A DNA stretch of 18,069 bases from CAZXFG01 sp964640515 (GCA_964640515.1 CAZXFG010000008.1:1-18069), one strand, 5' to 3'; positions 8,231 to 15,388 are shown, numbered from the stretch's first letter. Translations and numbers: made by a program. The notes: generated from the sequence alone by a model not told the origin.

Positions 8231-10417
8231 ATGCAAACAAACAAACCTATTTATCTGGCCATTAGTAAAATTGTCGCGGAAAATTCTTGCACCCGCACTT
8301 TTTATTTTAACCATAATTTGCAGAGCCGTCCGGGACAATTCGTCATGCTCTGGATCCCTGGAATAGATCAAAAGCCATTTTCCATAGGCTACGACGATGG
8401 GCAAACTTTCGGTTTAACAATTTTTAAACGCGGTGGCGCTCTGACTACCAAACTTTTTGAGCTCCAAGCGGGCGACCGTGTTGGTATCTCCGGACCATAT
8501 GGCACCCATTTTTCTATCCAACCAAAAAAGCGATATTTTTTGATAGCTGGCGGTTATGGCGCGGCGCCACTCGGCTTTTTGGCTGAAGAATTATCTAGGG
8601 ATGGGGCTAAAATTGATTTTTTTATTGGCGCGCGAGACGCGGAAAACATTCTTTTTGAAAAAAGACTGTCCCAAATACCAAATTTAAACCTTCATCTGGC
8701 CACGGACAACGGTGAATTGGGACACAAAGGATTGGTAACTGATTTATTAGAGACAGAATTAAAGAATTCCGCTGATAAGGACAATATTTTGGTTGGCGCC
8801 TGTGGTCCGGAATTGATGGAAAAAAAAGTTCTTGATCTTTGCAACCAATACCAAGTAGGATGTGAACTAAGCATTGAACGCTACATGAAATGCGGCATCG
8901 GCATTTGCGGCCAATGCGCCGTTGATGATCTGGGAATTTGTCTCTGCACCGATGGGCCGGTAGTTAAAAAAGAGCTGGCTAACAAAATTAAAGAATTTGG
9001 TTATTATCACCGCGACAAAAGCGGAGCCAAAATTAATTTTAATCATAAACCTATGGACATCAAATCCCTGGTCGTCAAACTAAACGAAATCGGCGGGATT
9101 AAATTTGGGGAATTCAAACTCAAAAGCGGACAAATGTCTCCCATTTACATTGATTTACGCGTTACTATTTCTTATCCGGAAGTATTGACCGCCATTTCCC
9201 GCGCCATGTGGGAAAAAGCGCAAGGATTAAAATTTGACTTGGTCTGTGGAGTGCCTTATACGGCTCTGCCTTTTGCCACGGCCATATCTTTGGAACATAA
9301 TTTACCCATGGTTTTGCGACGCAAGGAAATGAAAGATTATGGCATTAAAAAATCTCTGGAAGGCCGCTACCAAACCGGACAAACCTGCCTTGTTGTAGAC
9401 GATATGATTACTAACGGGGCCAGTAAATTTGAAACCATCCGACCGCTGGAGCAAGAAGGACTAAAAATAAAAGATATTGTCATTTTGGTGGACCGCGAAC
9501 AGGGCGGGAAAGAATTATTGGCTAGCCAAGGATACAACCTTCACTCCGTATTCACTCTCACCGAAGCTCTGGATATCCTGCAACAAGAAGGAAGACTGAA
9601 TTTAAATTTGGTCGCCCAGACCAAAGAATTCATCAGACAGAACAACTGCGTATCCAAGCTAACTTATGGCGAACGGGCCAAATTCTGCGATAATCCCACA
9701 GCCAGAAAATTACTAAGTTTGATGGAAGAAAAACAGACCAACTTGGCGATTGCCGCTGATGTCACCACCAAAGCAGAATTGCTGAAAATAACCGACGAAT
9801 TGGGTCCGGAAATTTGTCTACTGAAAACTCACATTGATATTATCACTGATTTTGACCAAGAGCTCACGGAAAAATTACGACAACTAGCCATTAAACACAA
9901 CTTTTTAATTTTTGAAGACCGTAAATTTGCCGACATCGGCAATACCGTGCAATACCAATATCGCGATGGCATCTATCACATTTCTGACTGGGCGGACATT
10001 GTAAACGCCCATACCGTGCCCGGGCCAGGCATTATCCAGGGTTTGAAAGAGGTCGGCCTAGTCAAAGGACGAGGGCTTTTGTTGCTCGCGGAAATGAGCT
10101 CCCAAGGGACTTTAGCTAAGGGGGAATACACGGCCGAGACTCTAAAAATGGCCCAAGCCAATAAAGATTTTGTGATCGGCTTTATCACCATGAAAAAACT
10201 ATTAGACGATCCGTGCCTGATCAATTTCACCCCGGGCGTACAACTGGCCACGAACCAAGACGCGCTTGGCCAACAATACAACACGCCTGAAAAAGTAATT
10301 GGAGAACAAAAATCCGACATTATCATTGTCGGACGAGGAATTTTTGAGGCCGAAAACCCGATCACGGAAGCGAAAAAATATCGCGAAGCCGGATGGATGG
10401 CTTACAAAAATAGATAA
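8231..10417 (+). CDS. Trifunctional PyrK-PyrE-PyrF fusion (electron transfer subunit plus UMP synthase)
   Basis: One 728-residue protein carries three enzymes. Residues 1 to about 260 are PyrK, the FAD/[2Fe-2S] electron-transfer subunit of class 1B dihydroorotate dehydrogenase. It has the FAD motif RPGQFVML (33-40), a KPFSIG segment, GGYGAAPL, and cluster cysteines 221, 226, 229 and probably 239 (CTDGPVV). Residues about 275-470 are orotate phosphoribosyltransferase: KFGEFKLKSGQMSPIYIDLR, RRKEMKDYG, and the PRPP motif CLVVDDMITNGAS (386-398). Residues about 475-728 are orotidine-5'-phosphate decarboxylase with catalytic Lys532 and Asp563-Lys565-Asp568 (FEDRKFADIGNT), TPGVQL and GRG (701-703). 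The E-F part follows animal UMP synthase closely in order and wording, including CGVPYTALP, LDREQGGK-like DREQGGK and LGQQYN. The start is 1 nt after pyrD, and no break is seen in the ORF. Confidence 0.95.
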   Translation: MQTNKPIYLAISKIVAENSCTRTFYFNHNLQSRPGQFVMLWIPGIDQKPFSIGYDDGQTFGLTIFKRGGALTTKLFELQAGDRVGISGPYGTHFSIQPKKRYFLIAGGYGAAPLGFLAEELSRDGAKIDFFIGARDAENILFEKRLSQIPNLNLHLATDNGELGHKGLVTDLLETELKNSADKDNILVGACGPELMEKKVLDLCNQYQVGCELSIERYMKCGIGICGQCAVDDLGICLCTDGPVVKKELANKIKEFGYYHRDKSGAKINFNHKPMDIKSLVVKLNEIGGIKFGEFKLKSGQMSPIYIDLRVTISYPEVLTAISRAMWEKAQGLKFDLVCGVPYTALPFATAISLEHNLPMVLRRKEMKDYGIKKSLEGRYQTGQTCLVVDDMITNGASKFETIRPLEQEGLKIKDIVILVDREQGGKELLASQGYNLHSVFTLTEALDILQQEGRLNLNLVAQTKEFIRQNNCVSKLTYGERAKFCDNPTARKLLSLMEEKQTNLAIAADVTTKAELLKITDELGPEICLLKTHIDIITDFDQELTEKLRQLAIKHNFLIFEDRKFADIGNTVQYQYRDGIYHISDWADIVNAHTVPGPGIIQGLKEVGLVKGRGLLLLAEMSSQGTLAKGEYTAETLKMAQANKDFVIGFITMKKLLDDPCLINFTPGVQLATNQDALGQQYNTPEKVIGEQKSDIIIVGRGIFEAENPITEAKKYREAGWMAYKNR

Positions 10418-10990
10418 TCACTTCACTTTTTGCAAGGCTTCTTTTAAAAGTTGCTGGGTATTTTTGCCTTTAGTTTCTAATTTTTTTACTGCCTCCCGCG
10501 CTTCTGATTCGCTATATCCCAAAGCAATTAAACCATCCACCACATCAGCTAATTCTTCATTCATACCAGTCGCAATGCCCTGATGAATTCCTCCGGCCAA
10601 CTTTCCTTTTAATTCCACCACTAATCTTTCAGCCGTCTTTCCCCCGATTCCACTCACTCGCTTCAAATACGCCAAATCTCCTCGATTGATAGCTCCGGCA
10701 ATTTCTTCCACGCTACCCAGAGATAACAAATGTAAAGCAGTCTTCGGCCCAATACCGCTGACCAATAAAAATTTTTCAAATAAATTCTTCTCCGCTTCCG
10801 TAGCAAATCCGTAGAGATCCATGGCATTTTCCCGTACCGATAAATAAGTCAAAACCTCGGCCTCTTGCCCTATTTTCCAAGCTGAACTCAAGGGATTAAC
10901 AAAAACAGTGTACCCCACGCCTCCGGGAGTCAAAACCGTCATTTTCCCCGCGTTATTTCCCAAAATTTTCCCTTTAATTAAGGTAATCAT
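10418..10990 (-). CDS. ruvA: Holliday junction branch-migration protein RuvA
   Basis: RuvA binds four-way junctions and loads the RuvB helicase during recombination repair. The 190 residues show the three expected parts. An OB-fold N-terminus starts MITLIKGKILG. Two helix-hairpin-helix motifs follow, VSGIGPKTALHLL (77-89) and VSGIGGKTAERLV (112-124). A C-terminal RuvB-contact domain (about 143-190) contains ALGYSESEAREAV. The stop codon (TGA) abuts the stop of the PyrK-E-F gene with no spacer, so the two transcripts converge. A GAGGG lies 3 nt before the ATG, too close for a good Shine-Dalgarno. No ruvB or ruvC is adjacent. Confidence 0.96.
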   Translation of the reverse strand: MITLIKGKILGNNAGKMTVLTPGGVGYTVFVNPLSSAWKIGQEAEVLTYLSVRENAMDLYGFATEAEKNLFEKFLLVSGIGPKTALHLLSLGSVEEIAGAINRGDLAYLKRVSGIGGKTAERLVVELKGKLAGGIHQGIATGMNEELADVVDGLIALGYSESEAREAVKKLETKGKNTQQLLKEALQKVK

Positions 10991-10998
10991 ATGCCCTC

Positions 10999-11027
10999 AT
11001 TTTATCATTAAAAAAGGGATGCGCCAA
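10999..11027 (-). promoter_or_regulatory. Putative ruvA promoter
   Basis: On the minus strand TTGGCG (11022-11027) and TAAAAT (10999-11004) are separated by 17 nt and end 8 nt before the ruvA start codon. The -10 box is good and the -35 box is weak. The transcript would have almost no leader. ruvA would not depend on read-through across the multi-hairpin element upstream. Confidence 0.45.
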
Positions 11028-11041
11028 GAGCTTAAAAAACA

Positions 11042-11163
11042 AAAGGGAGGATATATTCTTGAGCGGCATATCGGAGCCCCGACCTGGCGTCGGGGCGAGA
11101 TCTGAAGTGCGGCTTGCCCGCGGGCGAGCCGACACTGTTCGCGAAAGAGTATATCCTCCCTTT
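11042..11163. repeat. Multi-hairpin element with terminal inverted repeats
   Basis: This 122-nt element fills the ruvA-nif3 gap. Its outer arms (11042-11060 and 11145-11163) pair over 19 bp with one G-T wobble. Inside are an 8-bp stem with a 5-nt loop (11076-11096, GCCCCGAC/GTCGGGGC), a 22-nt near-palindrome (11110-11131) centred on CCCGCGGG, and a TTCGCGAA palindrome (11138-11145). The interior is much richer in GC than the surroundings. T-runs follow on the minus strand and a T-rich stretch on the plus strand, so it could also end transcription of the Nif3 gene. It could be a MITE or REP-like mobile repeat, or a structured RNA. I do not recognise a named RNA family. Confidence 0.65.
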
Positions 11164-11174
11164 ATATTTTAAAT

Positions 11175-12143
11175 CTACTTTTTCTTCTTGTTTCGACTTA
11201 CTCTGATTAACCCACTGCATGGAATTACTTCTATTCCCTTCTTCTCCAATTCATCCAGGAACAAATTCATGCCCAAAGAGTCAGAAGACATATGTCCGGC
11301 CACCACCACATTCATATAGTGTTCATCCGCTTTCTCTTTGGAAGTTTCTTTCATGTGCATACCTACAATCGTGCTTACTCCGGCATCGGAAAGTTCTTTG
11401 TATACTTTGTCCGACGGACTGGTGCCGCCAGTCATTTCAATCAAAAATTTACCCACCCGATGATTCGGGCTACCGGCAAAAATCTTTGGACCGGCGCCAC
11501 GCATTCTCGCCTCGTTATATTCCGGAATCTCGCATAAATCCTTCAATAAATCCGCGACAGTGTCTGACTGATTCACTTTCAAATATTTGTTTAAGAATGA
11601 TGTTACCAAATTGTCCGCCGGCGTATGGACATTCATCAGGTTAACTCCTAGCAATCTGGCGGCATCAATAATCCGATAATGATTGGAGGCATGAACGCTC
11701 CGACCGACTTCCTTGATCCGCGCTTCCATCAATTTTTCCGCCGTATGCATCGGCACGCCATGACGCGCGTAAATCTCAATCTGAATATCCATCACCCCAT
11801 GCAAAGAAACCAAACTACGGCCCAAAGGATGGTGGCCGATGATCAAATCAACGGTTTTCCCGCGTTCATTGAGCTGGCTCGCCAGAATCACTTCGGCCGA
11901 ACCGATGTCTATACCCGCCAGCACCCGCTTGACCGGTGTCTTTTCGTCACCCACATGCACTCCGCTATCGCTATATGGGTTGACGAGACTATTCAAATTA
12001 AAATATTCTTTCTCGTCCGGTTTCATATCTTCATAGGTCTTTTTAGCGCGTTCCAGGTACTTTTTCACCCCTTTGGCGCCACGCGGGTCCACGGCCATTC
12101 CCATTTTCACGGCTAAATCAAAAATTTGTCTGATGGTTAACAT
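11175..12143 (-). CDS. Nif3-like dinuclear metal-centre protein (DUF34/NIF3 family)
   Basis: This belongs to the widespread NIF3 family, toroidal hexamers with a two-metal site. Reported roles include GTP cyclohydrolase I-like activity in some members, but the general function is unsettled. The paired histidines of IIGHHPLG (residues 102-109), the VHTPAD segment and the late VVAGHMSSDSLG motif are the expected metal-site regions. At 322 residues it is on the long side of the common bacterial size. I chose ATG 12143 (MLTIRQIFDLAV); ATG 12152 would add MFF only. It has its own promoter with an inverted repeat. The C-terminus ends in a lysine-rich tail. The family call is confident; the reaction is unknown. 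Confidence 0.9.
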   Translation of the reverse strand: MLTIRQIFDLAVKMGMAVDPRGAKGVKKYLERAKKTYEDMKPDEKEYFNLNSLVNPYSDSGVHVGDEKTPVKRVLAGIDIGSAEVILASQLNERGKTVDLIIGHHPLGRSLVSLHGVMDIQIEIYARHGVPMHTAEKLMEARIKEVGRSVHASNHYRIIDAARLLGVNLMNVHTPADNLVTSFLNKYLKVNQSDTVADLLKDLCEIPEYNEARMRGAGPKIFAGSPNHRVGKFLIEMTGGTSPSDKVYKELSDAGVSTIVGMHMKETSKEKADEHYMNVVVAGHMSSDSLGMNLFLDELEKKGIEVIPCSGLIRVSRNKKKK

Positions 12144-12161
12144 AAAAAACATTAAAAATTA

Positions 12162-12182
12162 GGCGTTAATTAATATAACGCC
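12162..12182. promoter_or_regulatory. Inverted repeat overlapping the Nif3 -10 box (candidate operator)
   Basis: A perfect 7-bp inverted repeat GGCGTTA/TAACGCC (12162-12168 and 12176-12182) with a 7-nt spacer covers the -10 box and the predicted start site. This placement suits a repressor operator. An RNA hairpin is less likely because the transcript would start inside it. Confidence 0.45.
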
Positions 12183-12200
12183 CTTTTCATAATTAGTCAA
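12172..12200 (-). promoter_or_regulatory. sigma70-like promoter of the Nif3 gene
   Basis: On the minus strand TTGACT (12195-12200), a 17-nt spacer and TATATT (12172-12177) form a near-consensus promoter. The predicted start near 12165 gives a leader of about 15-20 nt without a Shine-Dalgarno sequence. Confidence 0.7.
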
Positions 12201-12243
12201 GAAGGAATTTTATCTTGCCTTAGCCAAAAAATCAGTACGCGCA

Positions 12244-12271
12244 TTGACTTTGACGGCCAATATGATAAAGT
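12244..12271 (+). promoter_or_regulatory. Putative promoter of the ATP-grasp gene
   Basis: TTGACT (12244-12249) is followed after 16 nt by TAAAGT (12266-12271). A second TTGAC overlaps right behind the first. The -10 match is moderate. Transcription would start near 12278, just before a possible leader peptide. Confidence 0.5.
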
Positions 12272-12284
12272 AAATTACTGAACT

Positions 12285-12347
12285 ATGATCATTACCCCGC
12301 TACCTAGCGGTTTTACAACCAATTATCCCTCTAAGCATAAAAGCTGA
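12285..12347 (+). CDS. Possible 20-residue leader peptide upstream of the ATP-grasp gene
   Basis: The ORF starts ATG ATC ATT ACC and encodes MIITPLPSGFTTNYPSKHKS. It lies directly downstream of the predicted transcription start, and its TGA stop falls in the first arm of the terminator-like hairpin. A small hairpin (12297-12310, CCGCTA/TAGCGG) lies inside it. The position is that of an attenuator peptide, but no run of a single amino acid stands out. The TTNYPSK stretch loosely recalls the TxKYPSD core of microviridins, though the PFFARFL leader motif is missing. Real translation is unproven. Confidence 0.3.
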   Translation: MIITPLPSGFTTNYPSKHKS

Positions 12348-12367
12348 TTCTTTGAGTCAGTTTTTTT
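12344..12367 (+). terminator. Intrinsic-terminator-like hairpin in the ATP-grasp leader
   Basis: A 7-bp stem (CTGATTC/GAGTCAG, one G-U pair) with a TTT loop is followed by seven T. It sits 6 nt before the ATP-grasp start codon. The upstream gene is on the other strand, so the hairpin cannot be its terminator and must act on the leader of the gene that follows. Attenuation is the natural reading. The stem is short and fairly weak. Confidence 0.55.
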
Positions 12368-12373
12368 ATATCT

Positions 12374-14752
12374 ATGAAAAATCATAACACTCTCAAAGGA
12401 AAAACAATTCTGTTGGTCAATACCGGCAGCCGAAAAAAAAGATTTATCATCCAACGGCTCAAAAAACTGGATTTGAATTTGGTGGCGCTCAATAAAGAAA
12501 AAAATTGGGCCGAATCCTATGTTGACCACTGGATTATCGCCAACACCTACAATCATGACGAATCCATCCGAGCCGTGCAAAACTTTTTTAAATCCAATCC
12601 GGAGATAAAGATAGACGGCGTTCTTACCTTCTGGGAAGATGATGTATTGCTCACCGCCAAATTGGTGGATAAATTCGGCTTCATCGGCATACCTTTTGCA
12701 ATTGCCAAGCAGGCGCGCAACAAATATCTCTTCCGAGAATTCTGTAAAAACAACGGCATCAACACGCCGCGACACTTGATGATTAGAAACGCCGCGGAAT
12801 TAAAAAATGTTTGTCGCAAATTAAAATTTCCGATGGTAATCAAACCGGCCTACGGCTCCAGCAGCGCCTATGTCATCAAAGTAAACAACAGAGAAGAACT
12901 CCGCGACACCTATCATTACATCAAAAAAAATATCTCCACGGAATCGGAAACCGCCTTAAGCGACGGCCTGGATATTTTTGTGGAGGAATTCTTGGACGGC
13001 GATGAGGTGGATATAGATATTTTACTGCAAAACGGAAAAATAAAATTCTACTCTATTGCCGACAACTTTGATAAATCCAAAGGACAATTTTTCGTGGACA
13101 GCGGCCAAGCCATGCCCTCTACTCTGCCGGAAAAAAATCAAAAAGACCTCGTCAACATGGCGGAAGACGCCCTGGAAAAACTGGGCATCCAAAACGGTTG
13201 CATCCACTTTGAAGCCAAGTCCACCCAAGCCGGCCCATTCCCGATTGAGGTCAACCTGCGCATGGGCGGTGATTATGTCTATTCATATAATAAAGGCGCT
13301 TGGAACATTGATTTAATTGAATATGCCGCTAAAATCGCCATTGGACAACTGGTGAAAATCAAGCAAACCGACATCCCGCGCCGCTACATTATCGGTTGGG
13401 ATTTGCACCCGGAATCTTCCGGTCTGTTGGTGGAATTGAATGTGGATGAAGAGCTAGAAAAGAAAAAATACTTTGAAGAGATGAACATTTATAAAGAAGT
13501 GGGAGACCCTATACTTCTGCCGCCGGAAGGATATGAAAGTTTGGGTTGGCTAACTGTGTCCGGAGATAATTTTCTTGACGCGCAAGATAATTTAAAAGAC
13601 GCGCTGACTTTCATCCAATATAAAGTATCCGAATTTGACGAAGAATCTTCTTTAGGAAAAACTTCCCGTAAAAATAGCTTAGCCGCGGCTGTGCTAAAGA
13701 AAGATTTGATAATTAAAACCGCCAAATTAAAAAAAATACAACGGCTCCCTCTGCAAAATCAGCGCCGTCTTTACATTGGTATCGCCACTAACATTTCCAA
13801 ACACGATGATAGATGTCGTAAATCGGAACAAGCGGCCCTCCAAATTGAAAAAACATTGCGAGAACGCGGATATAACACGGCTATCCTAGATTTTAACAAC
13901 CTCAACGAAACTCTATACCAATTGCGCCAAGGGTATATTGATTTGGTGTTTAATATCAGCGAAGGGGTGGAAGAAGATTTAACCATGCGCCCGCAAGCCG
14001 CGGCCATCCTGGAAGCTCTGCATATCCCCTATACCGGAGCCAGCTCCGTAAATCTGTCTCTGTCTTACGATCGCATTCGCTTCAAAAAGATATTAAGCTA
14101 CCATAATATCCCCACCCCGAAATGGGATTACGCTTATACCTTAGACGACCAAATAAATCCCGATTTACAATACCCCCTGATTGTAAAACCAAGCGGAACG
14201 GAAGACGCTTTCGGAGTCACGGAAAATTCCGTGGTGGAAAATAAGGAACAATTGGATCGCGAGCTGCGCAAAATTCTGGCGCGAACAGGAGTGCCGGCTT
14301 TAGTGGAAGAATACATTGAAGGCGACGAATACGAAGTCTCTATTTTAGGCGCCAATAAAGATGACCTCAAAGTTCTACCGCTCTCTCGTTCGCTATTTCA
14401 CAAAATGCCCGGGGGATTTTGGCACATCTATACCGAAAACGGAAAAACTGGCCGTTGCAAAGCCCATAAAAAAATCATCCTGCAAAGCCCGTTAAAAAAT
14501 GTCAGTAAAAAATTAGAGTCATTGCTGACGGAAATATCCTTGGATGCCTATCAGATTATGCAGTGCCGTGATTATGGGCGCGTAGAAATACGCGTGGATA
14601 AAGATGACAACCCCTATATTCTGCAGGTCAACCCCAATCCGCGGCTGTCTTCGGATTCGCAATTAACCAAAACAGCCGGATTGACCGGACTGAATTTTGG
14701 AGATCTGTTAGAGGAAATCATCAACTTAACCATCAAGAGATACCGCGTGTGA
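12374..14752 (+). CDS. Tandem ATP-grasp ligase, C-terminal half D-Ala-D-Ala-ligase-like
   Basis: The 792 residues hold two ATP-grasp modules, which usually join a carboxylate to an amine using ATP through an acyl phosphate. Module 1 (about 10-420) has MVIKPAYGSSSA (154-165), VEEFLDGDEVDIDILL and the metal-binding IEVNLRMGGD (291-300). A linker of Lys-rich sequence follows (about 425-463). Module 2 (about 465-792) starts with a D-Ala-D-Ala-ligase-type N-lobe (RRLYIGIATNIS, VFNISEGVEED, PYTGASS) and continues with LIVKPSGTEDAFGV, VEEYIEGDEYEVSILG and VEIRVDKDDNPYILQVNPNP (736-755). The last motif differs from the NTLPG end of true Ddl, so it is probably not the cell-wall ligase. The substrate is unknown; a dipeptide or amide ligase is plausible. 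The 3' end overlaps the convergent acetyltransferase gene by 27 nt. Confidence 0.85.
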   Translation: MKNHNTLKGKTILLVNTGSRKKRFIIQRLKKLDLNLVALNKEKNWAESYVDHWIIANTYNHDESIRAVQNFFKSNPEIKIDGVLTFWEDDVLLTAKLVDKFGFIGIPFAIAKQARNKYLFREFCKNNGINTPRHLMIRNAAELKNVCRKLKFPMVIKPAYGSSSAYVIKVNNREELRDTYHYIKKNISTESETALSDGLDIFVEEFLDGDEVDIDILLQNGKIKFYSIADNFDKSKGQFFVDSGQAMPSTLPEKNQKDLVNMAEDALEKLGIQNGCIHFEAKSTQAGPFPIEVNLRMGGDYVYSYNKGAWNIDLIEYAAKIAIGQLVKIKQTDIPRRYIIGWDLHPESSGLLVELNVDEELEKKKYFEEMNIYKEVGDPILLPPEGYESLGWLTVSGDNFLDAQDNLKDALTFIQYKVSEFDEESSLGKTSRKNSLAAAVLKKDLIIKTAKLKKIQRLPLQNQRRLYIGIATNISKHDDRCRKSEQAALQIEKTLRERGYNTAILDFNNLNETLYQLRQGYIDLVFNISEGVEEDLTMRPQAAAILEALHIPYTGASSVNLSLSYDRIRFKKILSYHNIPTPKWDYAYTLDDQINPDLQYPLIVKPSGTEDAFGVTENSVVENKEQLDRELRKILARTGVPALVEEYIEGDEYEVSILGANKDDLKVLPLSRSLFHKMPGGFWHIYTENGKTGRCKAHKKIILQSPLKNVSKKLESLLTEISLDAYQIMQCRDYGRVEIRVDKDDNPYILQVNPNPRLSSDSQLTKTAGLTGLNFGDLLEEIINLTIKRYRV

Positions 14753-15232
14753 AGACAATTTAATTTTAAAATAACGCTGGGGGCCGTGGCCGTATTTACT
14801 GACAATGTCGCGAGACTCAATTATTCTATCCTTGTAACTCCTGGCCACCTTCTCGGCGTAACCGCTTTCTTTTCCAGCATTCAAAGTGATAAATTTGTAT
14901 CCCCTTTTAATCAATTCTTCTTCTAGACGGCGATTCAGCGTTTTTACTAATCCCCGCCCTTGATACTCCGGTAACAAGGCCACGGAATCAACATGGGCGA
15001 CTGTCTTTGGATTATCATTAACATCCGGAAAAGCATGGGTATAACCGACTATTTTATTACTCTTCTGCTCGCGCAATAGAACGGCGACCGTGGCTGGGTC
15101 TTGAAAAAAAACCGGGAGCTCCGGGTCGGCATTCGCGCCAAACACAGTATTTTCAATATTTAAAATATCCTGGCTAATATTTGTCCATGTGTTTTTTGTT
15201 AAATCAAAGACTTCTAAATATAGCTCTTCCAT
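14726..15232 (-). CDS. GNAT-family N-acetyltransferase
   Basis: The 168-residue protein has the GNAT fold: a long N-terminal segment, beta-strand HVDSVALLPEY (80-90), the acetyl-CoA pyrophosphate loop QGRGLVKTL (91-99) and an acidic and basic helix (RRLEEELIKRGYKFITLNAG). GNAT proteins transfer an acetyl or other acyl group to amines; nothing in the sequence fixes the acceptor. The gene converges on the ATP-grasp gene with a 27-nt overlap of coding ends. The ATG at 15232 lies about 9 nt after a -10 box, so the mRNA should be nearly leaderless. A joint pathway with the ATP-grasp ligase is possible but not shown by the antisense arrangement. Confidence 0.85.
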   Translation of the reverse strand: MEELYLEVFDLTKNTWTNISQDILNIENTVFGANADPELPVFFQDPATVAVLLREQKSNKIVGYTHAFPDVNDNPKTVAHVDSVALLPEYQGRGLVKTLNRRLEEELIKRGYKFITLNAGKESGYAEKVARSYKDRIIESRDIVSKYGHGPQRYFKIKLSSHAVSLDG

Positions 15233-15240
15233 ATATAAGT

Positions 15241-15269
15241 AAAATACTGGTTAAACTGGGCCTTGTCAA
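15241..15269 (-). promoter_or_regulatory. Promoter of the GNAT gene (leaderless)
   Basis: On the minus strand TTGACA (15264-15269, a perfect -35), a 17-nt spacer and TATTTT (15241-15246) form a strong promoter. The -10 box ends 8 nt before the ATG, so the transcript should begin at or within about three nt of the start codon. Confidence 0.7.
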
Positions 15270-15279
15270 CGCCTTGGCC

Positions 15280-15308
15280 TTGACTTTTAGACGATTTTGG
15301 GCTAAGAT
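15280..15308 (+). promoter_or_regulatory. Promoter of the GC-rich ORF
   Basis: TTGACT (15280-15285), a 17-nt spacer and TAAGAT (15303-15308) form a plausible sigma70-type promoter in AT-rich sequence just outside the GC-rich island. It is back to back with the GNAT promoter. Its predicted start near 15315 gives a leader of about 90 nt. Confidence 0.55.
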
Positions 15309-15336
15309 TAGACACTTGCACCTTGGACAACGGTCG

Positions 15337-15388
15337 CTCCGTACCGTCTGTCTGTAAAAACCAATAGAAAAGTCCTTACGGAGAGGAC
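15337..15388 (+). promoter_or_regulatory. Possible pseudoknot in the leader of the GC-rich ORF
   Basis: A 5-bp hairpin GTCCT/AGGAC (15372-15388) has the 7-nt loop TACGGAG. That loop is fully complementary to CTCCGTA at 15337-15343, which would form a 7-bp pseudoknot 7 nt before the Shine-Dalgarno AAGGAG (15395-15400). The pairing is exact, but no covariation is available from one sequence. Confidence 0.35.

Noticed and set aside
11042..11163. tRNA, SRP RNA or 5S rRNA
   Set aside because: There is no cloverleaf with T-loop consensus, no SRP GGAAGCAGC-type tetraloop region, and the long outer stem does not fit these RNAs.
11219..12116. Plus-strand ORFs of up to 145 residues
   Set aside because: They are antisense to the Nif3-family gene and have His/Ile-rich low-information sequence typical of shadows.
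12285..12347. Leader peptide as a true graspetide (microviridin) precursor
   Set aside because: Only TTNYPSK resembles the core, the PFFARFL leader motif is absent, and the ligase is a tandem D-Ala-D-Ala-like type. I kept the peptide only as a possible attenuator.
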